From: an uncultured Mobiluncus sp.
GTDB lineage: Bacteria; Actinomycetota; Actinomycetes; Actinomycetales; Actinomycetaceae
Direction of reading: 5' to 3'
NCBI RefSeq assembly: GCF_947087965.1
Contig: NZ_CAMUES010000006.1
Span: 1 to 64,000, forward strand
DNA: 64,000 nt
The translations under genes and the position numbers were made by a program. Positions 1-8,529 of the stretch are shown here, in pieces. Below the pieces are notes generated by a model. The model made no database searches. It worked only from the letters and a program-made list of their open reading frames with translations, and had not been told where the DNA came from. Each line of letters opens with the position of its first letter. Positions within the stretch are counted from its first letter, which is position 1.

Positions 1-1
1 A

Positions 2-1261
2 TCTGGACCGAGCCCGGAAGAACGCCGGGCTCGGGCAATCTGGACTGCTATCGCCCAGCCAGGAGAGCCCGTCGTAGGCCAGGTCATCGGGCATTTCGGG
101 GTTATGGAAGCCTTGGAACGGGTGAAATTTTTGGCGGGCAGGCTGCCGGAAATCGATGACATGATGATTCGCACCGTGTTTCAACCCGTGAAACTTCCGG
201 CATCAGTGGCGCAAATTGAGGGCTGGGCTTTGCGGCAGCGGGAACTCAACTTAGAGATGGAATATCAGCTGCTGAGCCGAGACGGCGGGACGCTGGTGGT
301 GCCCGGTGACGCGGCTTGGCCGACGATGGCAGACGACCTGGGAATGGTGGCGCCGTTGGCGCTGTGGGTGCGGGGCAATCCGCGGGCTTTGCAGGCGCTG
401 GCGTCAGAGGGGGCAGTAGCCCTGGTGGGGGCGCGCTGTGCGACCCACTACGGAACGGATATAGCCCAGGAAATCGCTTATGAACTGGGGGAGCGTGGTA
501 TCTGGGTCGTCAGTGGTGGAGCCTATGGGATCGACGCGGCCGCTCATCAAGGGGCGCTTGCCTCACGAGGCAAAACTATCAGTGTCCAGGCTGGTGGGTT
601 GGGCGAGCTGTACCCGGCCATGAATGCGCGGCTGTTTTCCCAGATTCAGAAAACCGGGGCGATTGTCAGTGAAACCCCGCCCTCGCAGCGTCCCGCTAAA
701 CACCTGTTTTTGACCAGGAACCGCATCATTTCGGCTCTGTCCCAAGTTGTAGTAGTCGTTGAAGCCGGTGAGCGTTCCGGGGCGATGTCTACCGCCAATC
801 ATGGCGCAGAGCAGGGACGTCAGGTCGCCGCGATGCCCGGACCGGTCACCTCCACCGCTTCGGCAGGATGCCATCGACTGATTCGTGAAGGCGCTGCCCT
901 GGTGACGAACGCGGAGGAAATCATGGAACTCATGTTTCCGCTGAACGCTCAGGAGCAAAAGGTGTTCGGTGCCGGGGTGGCCGCAAACAAAGCCGGTGCC
1001 GGAGCGGCAGCGTCTGCACCCCAGCGCAACTCTGCCGGACAAATCCCGGCGCCCTCGCTCTTTGCCGGATTGACCAGTGACGGCGTGAAAGTCATTGATT
1101 CCCTGTCGAAAACGGCGTGGAAATCCCTGGAGCAGGTCGCTCGTGCTGCTGGTTTGGGCACTCGCACGGTGCAAAGTGAGCTGGGGTTGATGGAGCTGGA
1201 CGGCAAAGTTGAAACCCGCAACGGACGGTATCGCCTGGGGACGACAGCTATGGCCAGATAG
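2..1261 (+). CDS. dprA: DNA-processing protein DprA (5' end outside window)
   Basis: DprA loads RecA onto incoming single-stranded DNA during transformation. The Rossmann-like core is clear: ALVGAR followed by a GIDAAAHQG segment, then a C-terminal winged-helix region after a low-complexity Ala/Gly linker. An internal ATG lies at 104, but the same frame is open back to base 2 and encodes residues (ERRARAIWTAIAQPGEP, then VGQVIGHFG) that match the usual N-terminal helical domain of actinobacterial DprA. The gene therefore starts before the window and at least 419 codons are visible. The stop codon TAG is also the start of the -10 box of xerC. Identification is confident; the exact start cannot be seen. 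Confidence 0.93.
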   Translation, partial: SGPSPEERRARAIWTAIAQPGEPVVGQVIGHFGVMEALERVKFLAGRLPEIDDMMIRTVFQPVKLPASVAQIEGWALRQRELNLEMEYQLLSRDGGTLVVPGDAAWPTMADDLGMVAPLALWVRGNPRALQALASEGAVALVGARCATHYGTDIAQEIAYELGERGIWVVSGGAYGIDAAAHQGALASRGKTISVQAGGLGELYPAMNARLFSQIQKTGAIVSETPPSQRPAKHLFLTRNRIISALSQVVVVVEAGERSGAMSTANHGAEQGRQVAAMPGPVTSTASAGCHRLIREGAALVTNAEEIMELMFPLNAQEQKVFGAGVAANKAGAGAAASAPQRNSAGQIPAPSLFAGLTSDGVKVIDSLSKTAWKSLEQVARAAGLGTRTVQSELGLMELDGKVETRNGRYRLGTTAMAR

Positions 1262-1264
1262 AAT
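1259..1264 (+). promoter_or_regulatory. -10 box of leaderless xerC
   Basis: TAGAAT lies 6 nt before the GTG of xerC with no Shine-Dalgarno sequence between. Its first three bases are the dprA stop codon. The spacing fits transcription beginning at the start codon. Confidence 0.55.
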
Positions 1265-1270
1265 CATGGG

Positions 1271-2242
1271 GTGAGTGAAAATCATCCAGCCGCGGACTTC
1301 GCCTCAGAAATCACCGCTGATTTTGGGCAATGGCTGAGCGTAAACCGGGGGCTTTCTCCGCAAACCGTGAGGGCCTATCTCACGGATTTGCGGGAGTTGA
1401 TGACTTTCCTGGTCGACTCCGATTCCGAGGATGACCCCCGAGTGTCGCGGCTGCGTGCGGATTTGGCTAATCCTGCCCGGATTCGGGCGTGGCTTGGTTC
1501 GATGAGCCGCGCGGGGATGAGCCGCGCTACTCTGGCTCGCCGAGTCGCGTCCTTCCGCACTTTTGCATCATGGGCGCAGGTCCGCGGCATTGTCCGGGGC
1601 GATGCGGGGGAAAATTTGCGGGCAACGCGGCCGGATAATGCCCTGCCCACGGTTCTGTCGGCCGCGGATGCGGCGCACCTCTTGGAAACGGCTCGAGCCG
1701 CCGCTTATCGGGAAGACTCCGCTACCCCCGATTCGGTCAAACTGCGAGACTGGGCCGCATTGGAGCTACTTTATGCTACCGGCATTCGGGTCAGTGAGTT
1801 GACCGGGCTGGAACTAGCCAACATCAACAAAAGCCAGCGCACTATCCGGGTGACGGGAAAAGGCGACAAACAGCGGGTCGTCCCCTACGGCATTCCCGCG
1901 GGTCTGGCGCTGGAAGAGTACCTGGAAAAGGGCCGCCCCGCCCTGGTGAATCCAGAAAAACCGGCGCTGAACCGGGTATTTCTGGGAGCAAAAGGTGGGG
2001 CGTTGGATACGCGGATAGTCCGCGGCATGCTGCATCGCCTGACCGTGCAGGCGGGAGTACCGGACTTGGGACCACACGGGCTGCGTCACACCGCCGCTAC
2101 CCACCTGTTGGACGGCGGCGCGGATTTGCGCAGCGTCCAGGAAATCCTGGGACACGCCAGCCTGGCCACAACCCAGCGCTATACGCACCTGTCGATGGAT
2201 AAGCTCCGTGCGGTGTATTTGCAGGCGCATCCGCGGGCCTAA
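1271..2242 (+). CDS. xerC: Tyrosine recombinase XerC
   Basis: Tyrosine recombinase of the type that resolves chromosome dimers at dif. It has 323 aa, normal for the family. The N-terminal SAM-like DNA-binding domain covers about residues 12-110. The catalytic domain shows R173 (ATGIRVSEL), K197 (TGKGDK), H269 and R272 (HGLRHTAATH), H295 (LGHASLATTQ) and nucleophile Y304. It starts at GTG, 9 nt after the dprA stop, with no Shine-Dalgarno site but a -10 box at leaderless spacing. The dprA-xerC neighbourhood is typical of actinobacteria and supports a housekeeping XerC rather than a phage integrase. Confidence 0.92.
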   Translation: MSENHPAADFASEITADFGQWLSVNRGLSPQTVRAYLTDLRELMTFLVDSDSEDDPRVSRLRADLANPARIRAWLGSMSRAGMSRATLARRVASFRTFASWAQVRGIVRGDAGENLRATRPDNALPTVLSAADAAHLLETARAAAYREDSATPDSVKLRDWAALELLYATGIRVSELTGLELANINKSQRTIRVTGKGDKQRVVPYGIPAGLALEEYLEKGRPALVNPEKPALNRVFLGAKGGALDTRIVRGMLHRLTVQAGVPDLGPHGLRHTAATHLLDGGADLRSVQEILGHASLATTQRYTHLSMDKLRAVYLQAHPRA

Positions 2243-2431
2243 AGTCCCAATTTAAAAAAATCCCCAAAGATTTTCTAAAATATTGAAAAATCATGCCTTT
2301 GAGCTGGATGTATAGTTCCTGGGAATGTCTTGACAAAACTGGGAAAAAGCTGGATTGATTCTATGAATTTCCTACGATAACTCATACAATGTTTTATGGA
2401 CTGTAGAGTATGGTGCCTCGAAAGGAGCGTC

Positions 2432-3169
2432 ATGGTCGGGAAACTGCGGATTTTACAAGCATCGCTGGTGATGCTGTGCTCTGCTGCGGTCTTGACGGGA
2501 TGCGGTACTGCGGTTGGTGCTTCTGGCACTGAGAGAACCGCCCGGGAAATGATGACCGCGGATATTCCTCTGGTCGAACCCGCCGCCCCTGAAACGACCC
2601 AAGACCCGATTCCCGGAGCACCGGCGCCGCGCTATACTGCGGCCACCGAAGGTAAACCTTCCCCCGCTGACCTACAGACCATTCCCGCTGATCAGTTGAT
2701 GAAAGTGGCACCGTTTGACAAGCCGAAGTTTTTCCACGAGTTTTCCGTGGACGGCGCGGCCACAGTGGTGAAGTACTTTACCTACTCCATGTACTACAGC
2801 TTTGTGGCGAGCGATACCCATTTCGCCAACCAGGTTTACACCAATGCCTGCACGAAGTGCCAGGAGATGGCCCAGTGGTCCAATGCCTTCACAAAGAAGT
2901 ACTCCCACGTGGAAACCGGGGTGCCGCGCACGGAAATCCTCGATGTTTCTGTCGGAAAGACCAAACAGAACCAGTCGGTTTTTTGGGTCGTGGCTCGCAA
3001 TGAAGAACCCCCGATTATCGCTCGCTCCGAGAATGGCGAGACTCTGAAATACGATGCTCCTTCGAACACCGTATCCCAGTACCGGGTGGAGTACGTTCAC
3101 GGCAGCAACCTGATTACCGGCATCTATAAAGCCCCGGCTCAATATTCATCGTCCCCCGCTGATAAGTAA
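2432..3169 (+). CDS. Secreted lipoprotein, DUF6318-like
   Basis: Function unknown. The frame is open from an ATG at 2396, but the ATG at 2432 has a good RBS (AAAGGAG, 2421-2427) and directly begins a signal peptide with lipobox LTGC, so it is preferred (245 aa). After the lipidated Cys comes a Pro/Thr-rich linker of about 60 residues. A conserved-looking domain follows, with the stretch VVKYFTYSMYY and a CTKC pair, the pattern of DUF6318 actinobacterial lipoproteins. Location is predicted to be the outer face of the membrane. It is followed by the convergent M23 peptidase. The lipoprotein call is firm; the family call is from memory of the motif. Confidence 0.75.
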   Translation: MVGKLRILQASLVMLCSAAVLTGCGTAVGASGTERTAREMMTADIPLVEPAAPETTQDPIPGAPAPRYTAATEGKPSPADLQTIPADQLMKVAPFDKPKFFHEFSVDGAATVVKYFTYSMYYSFVASDTHFANQVYTNACTKCQEMAQWSNAFTKKYSHVETGVPRTEILDVSVGKTKQNQSVFWVVARNEEPPIIARSENGETLKYDAPSNTVSQYRVEYVHGSNLITGIYKAPAQYSSSPADK

Positions 3170-3201
3170 GCGCTCGGCTTCGCTGGTTGTCGGCAACCCG
3201 T

Positions 3202-3768
3202 CTAGTGAACCGGGAACAGGCGAATCCTTCCCCCTAACAGACGCAAGGGGTCTACATAACCGTCCGGGCCGTCCTTGACCCCGAAATGCAGGCAGTCCCC
3301 ACCGGAACAGTGTCCACCCAGCGCTGTCCCGATAGCTTGGCCCCGAGTCACGTCATCCCCGACCGCGACCGAAGGTTCTACCGGTTCGTAGGTGTAGCGC
3401 CGTCCGGTGGTGTCCTCGAGGGAAATCACCGGACGACCCGCTAAGTTACCGGCATAGAGCACCGTCGCGTCAGTCGCGGCAAAAACGGTTTGACCGGGGC
3501 TCACCCTGAGGTCGATACCGCGGTGTCCGGCCAGCCATTTTTGGGCCGGTGGGTCGAATTTGCGGGGAACTGCCGTCGGGTGACCTGTAGGCCAGTACAG
3601 GAAGTCGCGCAGACCTGACGTTTTTCCTGGTGAAAGGGCTGTTGGGGTCGCTGAACTGGCAACGGCGGGTAAGCCTCGGTCGGCGGTGATGCCGGCGGCT
3701 GGTGAAGCGGACACCCCGGTCAGGCTCAAGGTCAGGCAACAGCAAAGCGTGATGATAACTTTTCTCAT
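3202..3768 (-). CDS. Secreted M23-family peptidase
   Basis: Probable peptidoglycan endopeptidase of the LytM/M23 type, or a non-catalytic relative. The frame is open from 4047, but translation most likely starts at the ATG at 3768, which begins a signal peptide (MRKVIITLCCCLTLSL...). That gives 188 aa, and the upstream stretch overlaps the rpsB leader. The M23 domain has HRGIDL (metal-ligand H and D region), a TYEPVEP segment and CLHFGV near the C-terminus. It is divergent from rpsB and convergent with the lipoprotein gene. An M23 gene next to rpsB-tsf is a recurring actinobacterial arrangement. Confidence 0.85.
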   Translation of the reverse strand: MRKVIITLCCCLTLSLTGVSASPAAGITADRGLPAVASSATPTALSPGKTSGLRDFLYWPTGHPTAVPRKFDPPAQKWLAGHRGIDLRVSPGQTVFAATDATVLYAGNLAGRPVISLEDTTGRRYTYEPVEPSVAVGDDVTRGQAIGTALGGHCSGGDCLHFGVKDGPDGYVDPLRLLGGRIRLFPVH

Positions 3769-4136
3769 GACTGCAGTGTGTCGCGAAAGGGAACACCCAC
3801 ACCAGAGAATAATTTTTTCCCTGTGGAAAACCCCTATTTGGCCCTGCTTGTGGATAAACCACAAAACCGCACCAGGTCGCGCCGAATTGGCTTTTTCAGA
3901 GGAAGTTTTGGTAAAGTTAACCCTTGCAGCTGCCCATGCAGCTGACTTCGCGTGTTCGCAATCGCGGCGCTGCCGGTTTTTCGTCAGCTTAGCCGTGATG
4001 AGCGCAATCCTCCAGGTCCCTGCGGGGTGGGGAAAGCGAGCGAACACCAGGCATTAACCGAAATTGGACGTAGACGTCCCCGGAGAGCTACGCGCGCCGG
4101 GGTAGCTGTGTCCCATAACTGAAAGAAGGACGCCAC
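3769..4136. promoter_or_regulatory. Divergent M23 / rpsB intergenic region and rpsB leader
   Basis: This 368-bp stretch separates two divergent genes and holds no convincing gene. Near rpsB are three short inverted repeats: GGACGT-AG-ACGTCC (4066-4079), CCCCGG/CCGGGG (4078-4083 with 4097-4102) and AGCTAC/GTAGCT (4086-4091 with 4102-4107). The last two share base 4102 and are alternatives to each other. The rpsB RBS (GAAAGAAGGA, 4121-4130) follows. This could be an autoregulatory r-protein leader, which is an inference only. Confidence 0.45.
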
Positions 4137-4979
4137 ATGGCAGTCGTTACCATGCGCCAGCTTTTGGAAAGCGGCGTACATTTCGGGCATCAGACCCGTC
4201 GCTGGAACCCCAAGATGAAGCGGTTTATTTTGACCGACCGTTCCGGCATCTACATCCTCGACTTGCAGCAAACCATCGCTGACATCGATATTGCTTACGA
4301 ATTCGTTAAGGAAACCGTGGCCCACGGTGGCACCATGCTGTTCGTTGGCACCAAGAAACAGGCTCAGGAGTCTATTCAGGAACAGGCCACCCGCGTGGGG
4401 ATGCCTTACGTGAACGAACGTTGGCTGGGTGGCATGCTGACCAACTTCTCTACGGTACACAAGCGTTTGCAGCGTTTGAAGGAACTGGAACAGTATGACT
4501 TTGAGGACACTTCCGCTTCGGGGTTGACGAAGAAGGAACTGTTGATGATGCGCCGTGAAAAGGACAAGCTGGCCAAGACCTTGGGCGGCATCCGCGACAT
4601 GGCAAAGACCCCTTCGGCTATCTGGGTCGTTGACACCAAGAAAGAACACCTGGCCATTGCCGAAGCCCAAAAGCTCGGGATTCCGGTCGTGGCCATCCTG
4701 GACACGAACTGCGACCCTGACGAAGTCGATTACGGCATTCCCGGCAACGACGACGCGATTCGCGCGGTCGATTTGCTGACCAAGGTAATCGCTGACGCTT
4801 GCGCGGAGGGCCTGGTGGCTCGCTCCAAGAAGCAACTGGGCGAGAACCCGGAAAGCGCCGAACCGATGGCTGAGTGGGAACGGGAACTGCTGGCCGGCGA
4901 TAACGCGAACACGCCGGCGGAGGAAAAGCCTGCTGAACCCGCCGCCGAGGGCGAGAAAGCCGACGAAAAGGCCGAGTAA
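4137..4979 (+). CDS. rpsB: 30S ribosomal protein S2
   Basis: Structural protein of the small ribosomal subunit. The 280-aa product opens with the family signature (MAVVTMRQLLESGVHFGHQTRR as a run of recognisable motifs) and contains GTKKQAQ, ERWLGGMLTNF and IPVVAILDTNCDPD. The C-terminal tail from about residue 240 is rich in Ala, Glu and Pro, as is common in actinobacteria. The RBS AGAAGGA lies 6 nt upstream. It is followed by tsf, the usual partner. Confidence 0.98.
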   Translation: MAVVTMRQLLESGVHFGHQTRRWNPKMKRFILTDRSGIYILDLQQTIADIDIAYEFVKETVAHGGTMLFVGTKKQAQESIQEQATRVGMPYVNERWLGGMLTNFSTVHKRLQRLKELEQYDFEDTSASGLTKKELLMMRREKDKLAKTLGGIRDMAKTPSAIWVVDTKKEHLAIAEAQKLGIPVVAILDTNCDPDEVDYGIPGNDDAIRAVDLLTKVIADACAEGLVARSKKQLGENPESAEPMAEWERELLAGDNANTPAEEKPAEPAAEGEKADEKAE

Positions 4980-5086
4980 TCGGCTGCACTGGAGCGGGAA
5001 ACAATAGGTTCCGCGCTCTGCCCTAAAAAGATTCGGGAATATGAGATTCCCGGTGCATGAAACTTGCTCTGAAACTGGAGGAAAAA

Positions 5087-5926
5087 TTGGCTAAATACAG
5101 TATGCAAGACCTGAAGGATCTGCGCGAAGAAACCGGCGCGGGTCTGGCTGACGTTAAGAAAGCCCTGGAAGAAGCGAACGGCGACCGCGAGGAAGCCTTG
5201 AAGATTATTCGGGTCAAGGGCCTGAAGTCCCTTTCGAAGCGGGAAGGCCGCTCCGCGGGCGCCGGCTTGATTGCCGCGAAAGTTACCGACACCAAGGCTG
5301 GCCAGCGCGGCACCATGGTTGAGGTCAACGCGGAAACCGACTTCGTGGTCAAGACCGACAAATTCATCGCGATGGCGGACAAGATTCTGGACGCCGCCGC
5401 TTTATCCGGTGCGGCTAACGTAGAGGAACTTTTGGCTGCCAAGTCTGCTGACGGCACCGTCAAGGATACCTTGGACGCGGTCGCGGCAATCATCGGCGAG
5501 AAACTGGAAGTCGGCAACGTGCGTCAGGTCGAGGGCGAAGCCGTCGATGTCTACCTGCATCGTTCTTCCCAGGACCTGCCTCCGACCGTTGGCGTGCTGG
5601 TGGCTACCGACAAGGCGGGTGCCGAAGTTGCTCACGATGTCGCGATGCACATCGCGGCCTACAGCCCGGAGTACCTCAGCTGCGAGGATGTTCCTGCCGA
5701 GGAAGTCGAAAAGGAACGCGCCACGCTGACCGAAACCACCAAGGCTGAAGGCAAGCCGGAAGCTGCTGTCGCCAAGATTGTGGAAGGCCGGATGAAGGGC
5801 TTTTACAAGGACTGCGTGCTGCTCGAACAGCCCTTTGCCAAGGATCCCAAGACCACGGTCGGCAAGATTGTGGAAGCCTCCAAGGGCAAGGTCACCGCTT
5901 TTGCGCGTTTGCAGGCTGGCGAGTAA
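5087..5926 (+). CDS. tsf: Elongation factor Ts
   Basis: Guanine-nucleotide exchange factor for EF-Tu. An ATG at 5057 is in frame, but family proteins begin MA-x-YT..LK.LRE.TGAG. The match here starts at TTG 5087 (LAKYSMQDLKDLREETGAG) with GGAGG at 5077-5081, so a TTG start is chosen (279 aa). The TDFVV motif of the EF-Tu-binding core is present (NAETDFVVKTD). It lies 107 nt downstream of rpsB with no obvious terminator between, so co-transcription is likely. An inverted repeat follows the gene. Confidence 0.96.
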   Translation: MAKYSMQDLKDLREETGAGLADVKKALEEANGDREEALKIIRVKGLKSLSKREGRSAGAGLIAAKVTDTKAGQRGTMVEVNAETDFVVKTDKFIAMADKILDAAALSGAANVEELLAAKSADGTVKDTLDAVAAIIGEKLEVGNVRQVEGEAVDVYLHRSSQDLPPTVGVLVATDKAGAEVAHDVAMHIAAYSPEYLSCEDVPAEEVEKERATLTETTKAEGKPEAAVAKIVEGRMKGFYKDCVLLEQPFAKDPKTTVGKIVEASKGKVTAFARLQAGE

Positions 5927-5959
5927 ACCCGGAAAGGGTTTAGCAACCATTTGAACTAA

Positions 5960-5999
5960 GCAAATGCCCCAGGGTCGATGAAGGCTTTGGGGCATTTGC
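5960..5999 (+). terminator. Stem-loop between tsf and pyrH
   Basis: A perfect 12-bp inverted repeat, GCAAATGCCCCA (5960-5971) with TGGGGCATTTGC (5988-5999), enclosing 16 nt. It has no U-tract; instead TATAAT follows directly at 6001, so it may be a weak terminator or an RNA-stabilising stem that abuts the pyrH promoter. Confidence 0.6.
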
Positions 6000-6000
6000 G

Positions 6001-6006
6001 TATAAT
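6001..6006 (+). promoter_or_regulatory. Candidate -10 box for pyrH
   Basis: A perfect TATAAT hexamer 35 nt before the pyrH ATG, immediately after the tsf stem-loop. No good -35 box is seen at the right spacing. Confidence 0.45.
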
Positions 6007-6041
6007 GTCTAAGGATGTAGGTCTTTCAAGGGAGAAGATAA

Positions 6042-6779
6042 ATGAGCGACGACGGCTCAGTAGCCACCGGTAAACGCCGGGTTTTGATGAAACTGTCCGG
6101 TGAAGTCTTTGGCGGCGGTCAAGTGGGGCTCGACCCCGATGTGGTTTCCGATATTGCTCAGCAGGTCGCCGCGGCGGTGACGCAGGGAGTACAGGTTGCC
6201 ATCGTGGTTGGCGGCGGGAACTTCTTTCGCGGTGCGGAGCTGAGCCAGCGTGGCTTGGACCGCGCTCGGGCAGACTATATGGGGATGTTGGGTACCGTCA
6301 TGAACGCCCTGGCCCTGCAGGATTTCTTGGAACAGGCCGGAGTACGCACCCGGGTACAGTCCGCCATCACGATGACCCAGGTCGCCGAGCCGTATGTGCC
6401 CTTGCGAGCCATTCGTCACCTCGAAAAAGGGCGTGTGGTCGTGTTCGGGGCGGGTGCAGGGATGCCGTACTTCTCGACCGACACCGTTAGCGCACAGCGC
6501 GCCCTAGAAACTCACTGCCAGGAACTGCTGGTGGGCAAGAACGGGGTGGACGGGGTGTACACCGACGATCCGCGCCAGAACCCTCAGGCTGTAAAACTCG
6601 ATGAGGTCAGCTATGAGAAAGCGCTGCACGATGGGCTGAAAGTCGTGGATGCGGCCGCTTTCTCCTTGTGTTCGGAAAACAAGCTGAAGATGCGCGTATT
6701 CGGCATGACCCAGCCGGGCAACGTCACCAGAGCGTTGCTGGGCGAAAACATCGGTACCGTGCTGTACAACGAAAAGTGA
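6042..6779 (+). CDS. pyrH: UMP kinase
   Basis: Phosphorylates UMP to UDP in pyrimidine nucleotide synthesis; a cytoplasmic, hexameric amino-acid-kinase-fold enzyme. Recognisable parts of the 245-aa product are the LMKLSGEVF start of the nucleotide-binding fold, IVVGGGNFFRG, the DYMGMLGTVMNALALQD segment and GTGxPYFSTDT-type residues (here GAGMPYFSTDT). ATG 6042 has RBS GGGAGAAG. It sits in the classic rpsB-tsf-pyrH-frr-cdsA order. Confidence 0.97.
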   Translation: MSDDGSVATGKRRVLMKLSGEVFGGGQVGLDPDVVSDIAQQVAAAVTQGVQVAIVVGGGNFFRGAELSQRGLDRARADYMGMLGTVMNALALQDFLEQAGVRTRVQSAITMTQVAEPYVPLRAIRHLEKGRVVVFGAGAGMPYFSTDTVSAQRALETHCQELLVGKNGVDGVYTDDPRQNPQAVKLDEVSYEKALHDGLKVVDAAAFSLCSENKLKMRVFGMTQPGNVTRALLGENIGTVLYNEK

Positions 6780-6841
6780 TTGAAACGAAGAAAACCCACC
6801 GGGGAACCTGTGGAGAAAGCTAAGGAACAAAGGAGAAACCC

Positions 6842-7399
6842 TTGATTGAAGACACCCTCAAATCCGCCAAGAGCATGATGGCAAAAGCCTTGAGCGCCAC
6901 CCAAGATGAATTCGCCGCCATCCGTACCGGTCGAGCCAACACCGCCATGTTTGACGGCATTATGGTCGACTACTATGGCGCCCCGACCCCGCTAAAGCAG
7001 CTCGCTTCCTTTAACATTCCCGAAGCGCGCACCGTCATCGTCCAGCCTTTTGACAAGTCCGCTTCACAAGACATCATTCGCGCTATTGCGGAAGCCGACT
7101 TGGGCGTGAACCCCACTGACGACGGCAAAACGATACGCATCGTCCTGCCCGCCCTGACGGAGGAACGCCGCAAGGAATACGTTAAGATGGCGAAAACCAA
7201 AGCCGAGGAGGGCCGCCAATCCGTGCGTTCGCTGCGCCGCAAAGCCAAGGACGAATTCGAAACCATGCTAAAGAACAAGGAACTCGGCGAGGACGAAATC
7301 AAACGCGGTGAAAAGGAACTCGATTCCATTACGAAGAAGTTCACCGATGAGATTGACCAGCTGCTGGCTGCCAAAGAATCAGAGTTGATGACTATCTAG
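6842..7399 (+). CDS. frr: Ribosome recycling factor
   Basis: Splits post-termination ribosomes together with EF-G. The 185-aa length is standard. Typical segments are EFAAIRTGRAN, YYGAPTPLKQLA and the C-terminal KKFTDEIDQLL helix. The start is TTG at 6842 with a strong RBS (AAAGGAGA) just upstream. It is 62 nt after pyrH. Confidence 0.97.
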   Translation: MIEDTLKSAKSMMAKALSATQDEFAAIRTGRANTAMFDGIMVDYYGAPTPLKQLASFNIPEARTVIVQPFDKSASQDIIRAIAEADLGVNPTDDGKTIRIVLPALTEERRKEYVKMAKTKAEEGRQSVRSLRRKAKDEFETMLKNKELGEDEIKRGEKELDSITKKFTDEIDQLLAAKESELMTI

Positions 7400-7445
7400 G
7401 CCTTGCCAGCCCGTTATTACCCGTTTATTACCTGGGTTTTAGAGC

Positions 7446-8486
7446 ATGGTTGATACTGAAGATTTCCAGCAGCCGCAATCTGTTGAGCCTGCGGCATCTC
7501 CGGCGACTGAGGACACCGGAGTGCATCCGGTGACCCGGCCCAGCCGCAGGGAAAACCGCGCCGCACAGCAGCGCCGGAGACCGCGCTTGGGCATGCCTTC
7601 CGCGAAATCCGCGAAAAAGGAGCCTAAACCCGGGCAATCCGCGCCCGACAAACCTCAGAAGGCCGGCCGCAACCTGGTAGCGGCCACCGGGGTCGGGGCG
7701 GGACTGCTGGCGGCGTATGGACTGACCCTATTCCTGGTGAAGCCCCTGTTCGCGGCCTTGTGCGTGGTGACGATTGTGGCTTGCCTCATCGAGTTTCGCC
7801 ACGCCATCCGGTTTACGGATCGGCATTTGGGCATGCCGATTGTCGTCATCGGGGGAATCGGGATTTTCATCTGTGCTTGGCAGGTCGGATTGGAGGCCAT
7901 GCTGACCGCAACTTTCCTGACGGTGGCGGCCGCCCTGTTGTGGCAGTTGGCGGGTCCTTACCGCGGTGAAGATGCGCTCAAGAACGTGACTGTCAGCACT
8001 CTGACCGTGGCTTATATTCCGTTCTTGGGGTCTTTCCTGGCTTTGTTGGCGGTGGAGTGCGGAGCCCCCGCCACCGCGGTTTTCGTTTTATCCGTCACGT
8101 TGGGTTCGGATACCGGGGGCTATTTCTGCGGGCGATTCCTGGGACGCCACCACATGACACCGTCCATTTCCCCGCGCAAGACCTGGGAAGGGTTTGCAGG
8201 TTCGGTCCTGTTTGCTGTTATCGTGTCCGTGGCAGGCACGTTCTGGATTGGGATTCCGTGGTTTTACGGGATTATTTTGGGTGTTTTCATGGCGGTAGTG
8301 GGGACTCTGGGCGATTTGAGCGAATCGTTGTTGAAACGGGAACTCGGCATTAAAGATATGGGTCACCTGTTGCCGGGGCACGGCGGGCTGCTGGATCGGA
8401 TGGATTCTATCCTGATGACAGCGCCGGTGGCCTATATCGTGTTGAAGTTCGCTATCTTTTCCCAACAAGCCCCGGTGATGTCCTAG
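7446..8486 (+). CDS. cdsA: Phosphatidate cytidylyltransferase
   Basis: Makes CDP-diacylglycerol from phosphatidic acid and CTP at the membrane. At 346 aa it is longer than many CdsA proteins because of a charged Pro/Arg-rich N-terminal region of about 75 residues, a common actinobacterial feature. About eight hydrophobic segments follow. The family signature is present near the C-terminus (SPRKTWEGFAGS ... GDLSESLLKRELGIKDMG ... PGHGGLLDRMDS). Its product feeds PgsA, encoded at 60780. Confidence 0.95.
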   Translation: MVDTEDFQQPQSVEPAASPATEDTGVHPVTRPSRRENRAAQQRRRPRLGMPSAKSAKKEPKPGQSAPDKPQKAGRNLVAATGVGAGLLAAYGLTLFLVKPLFAALCVVTIVACLIEFRHAIRFTDRHLGMPIVVIGGIGIFICAWQVGLEAMLTATFLTVAAALLWQLAGPYRGEDALKNVTVSTLTVAYIPFLGSFLALLAVECGAPATAVFVLSVTLGSDTGGYFCGRFLGRHHMTPSISPRKTWEGFAGSVLFAVIVSVAGTFWIGIPWFYGIILGVFMAVVGTLGDLSESLLKRELGIKDMGHLLPGHGGLLDRMDSILMTAPVAYIVLKFAIFSQQAPVMS

Positions 8487-8516
8487 ACCCCGCTCGGGAA
8501 GTTCCGGGAAAACCGT

Positions 8517-8522
8517 TAAACT
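8517..8522 (+). promoter_or_regulatory. -10 box of leaderless rlmN
   Basis: TAAACT lies 7 nt before the rlmN ATG with no Shine-Dalgarno site between, the spacing expected for a leaderless mRNA. Confidence 0.5.
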
Positions 8523-8529
8523 TAAACCT

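Noticed and set aside
563..1285. 240-codon minus-strand ORF
   Set aside because: Antisense shadow of dprA.
1271..2242. Phage integrase marking a mobile element
   Set aside because: The tyrosine recombinase lies in the conserved core order after dprA, with no attachment site or phage genes nearby; XerC is the better call.
3984..4835. 283-codon minus-strand ORF across rpsB
   Set aside because: Shadow of rpsB; the real minus-strand gene in the area is the M23 peptidase starting at 3768.
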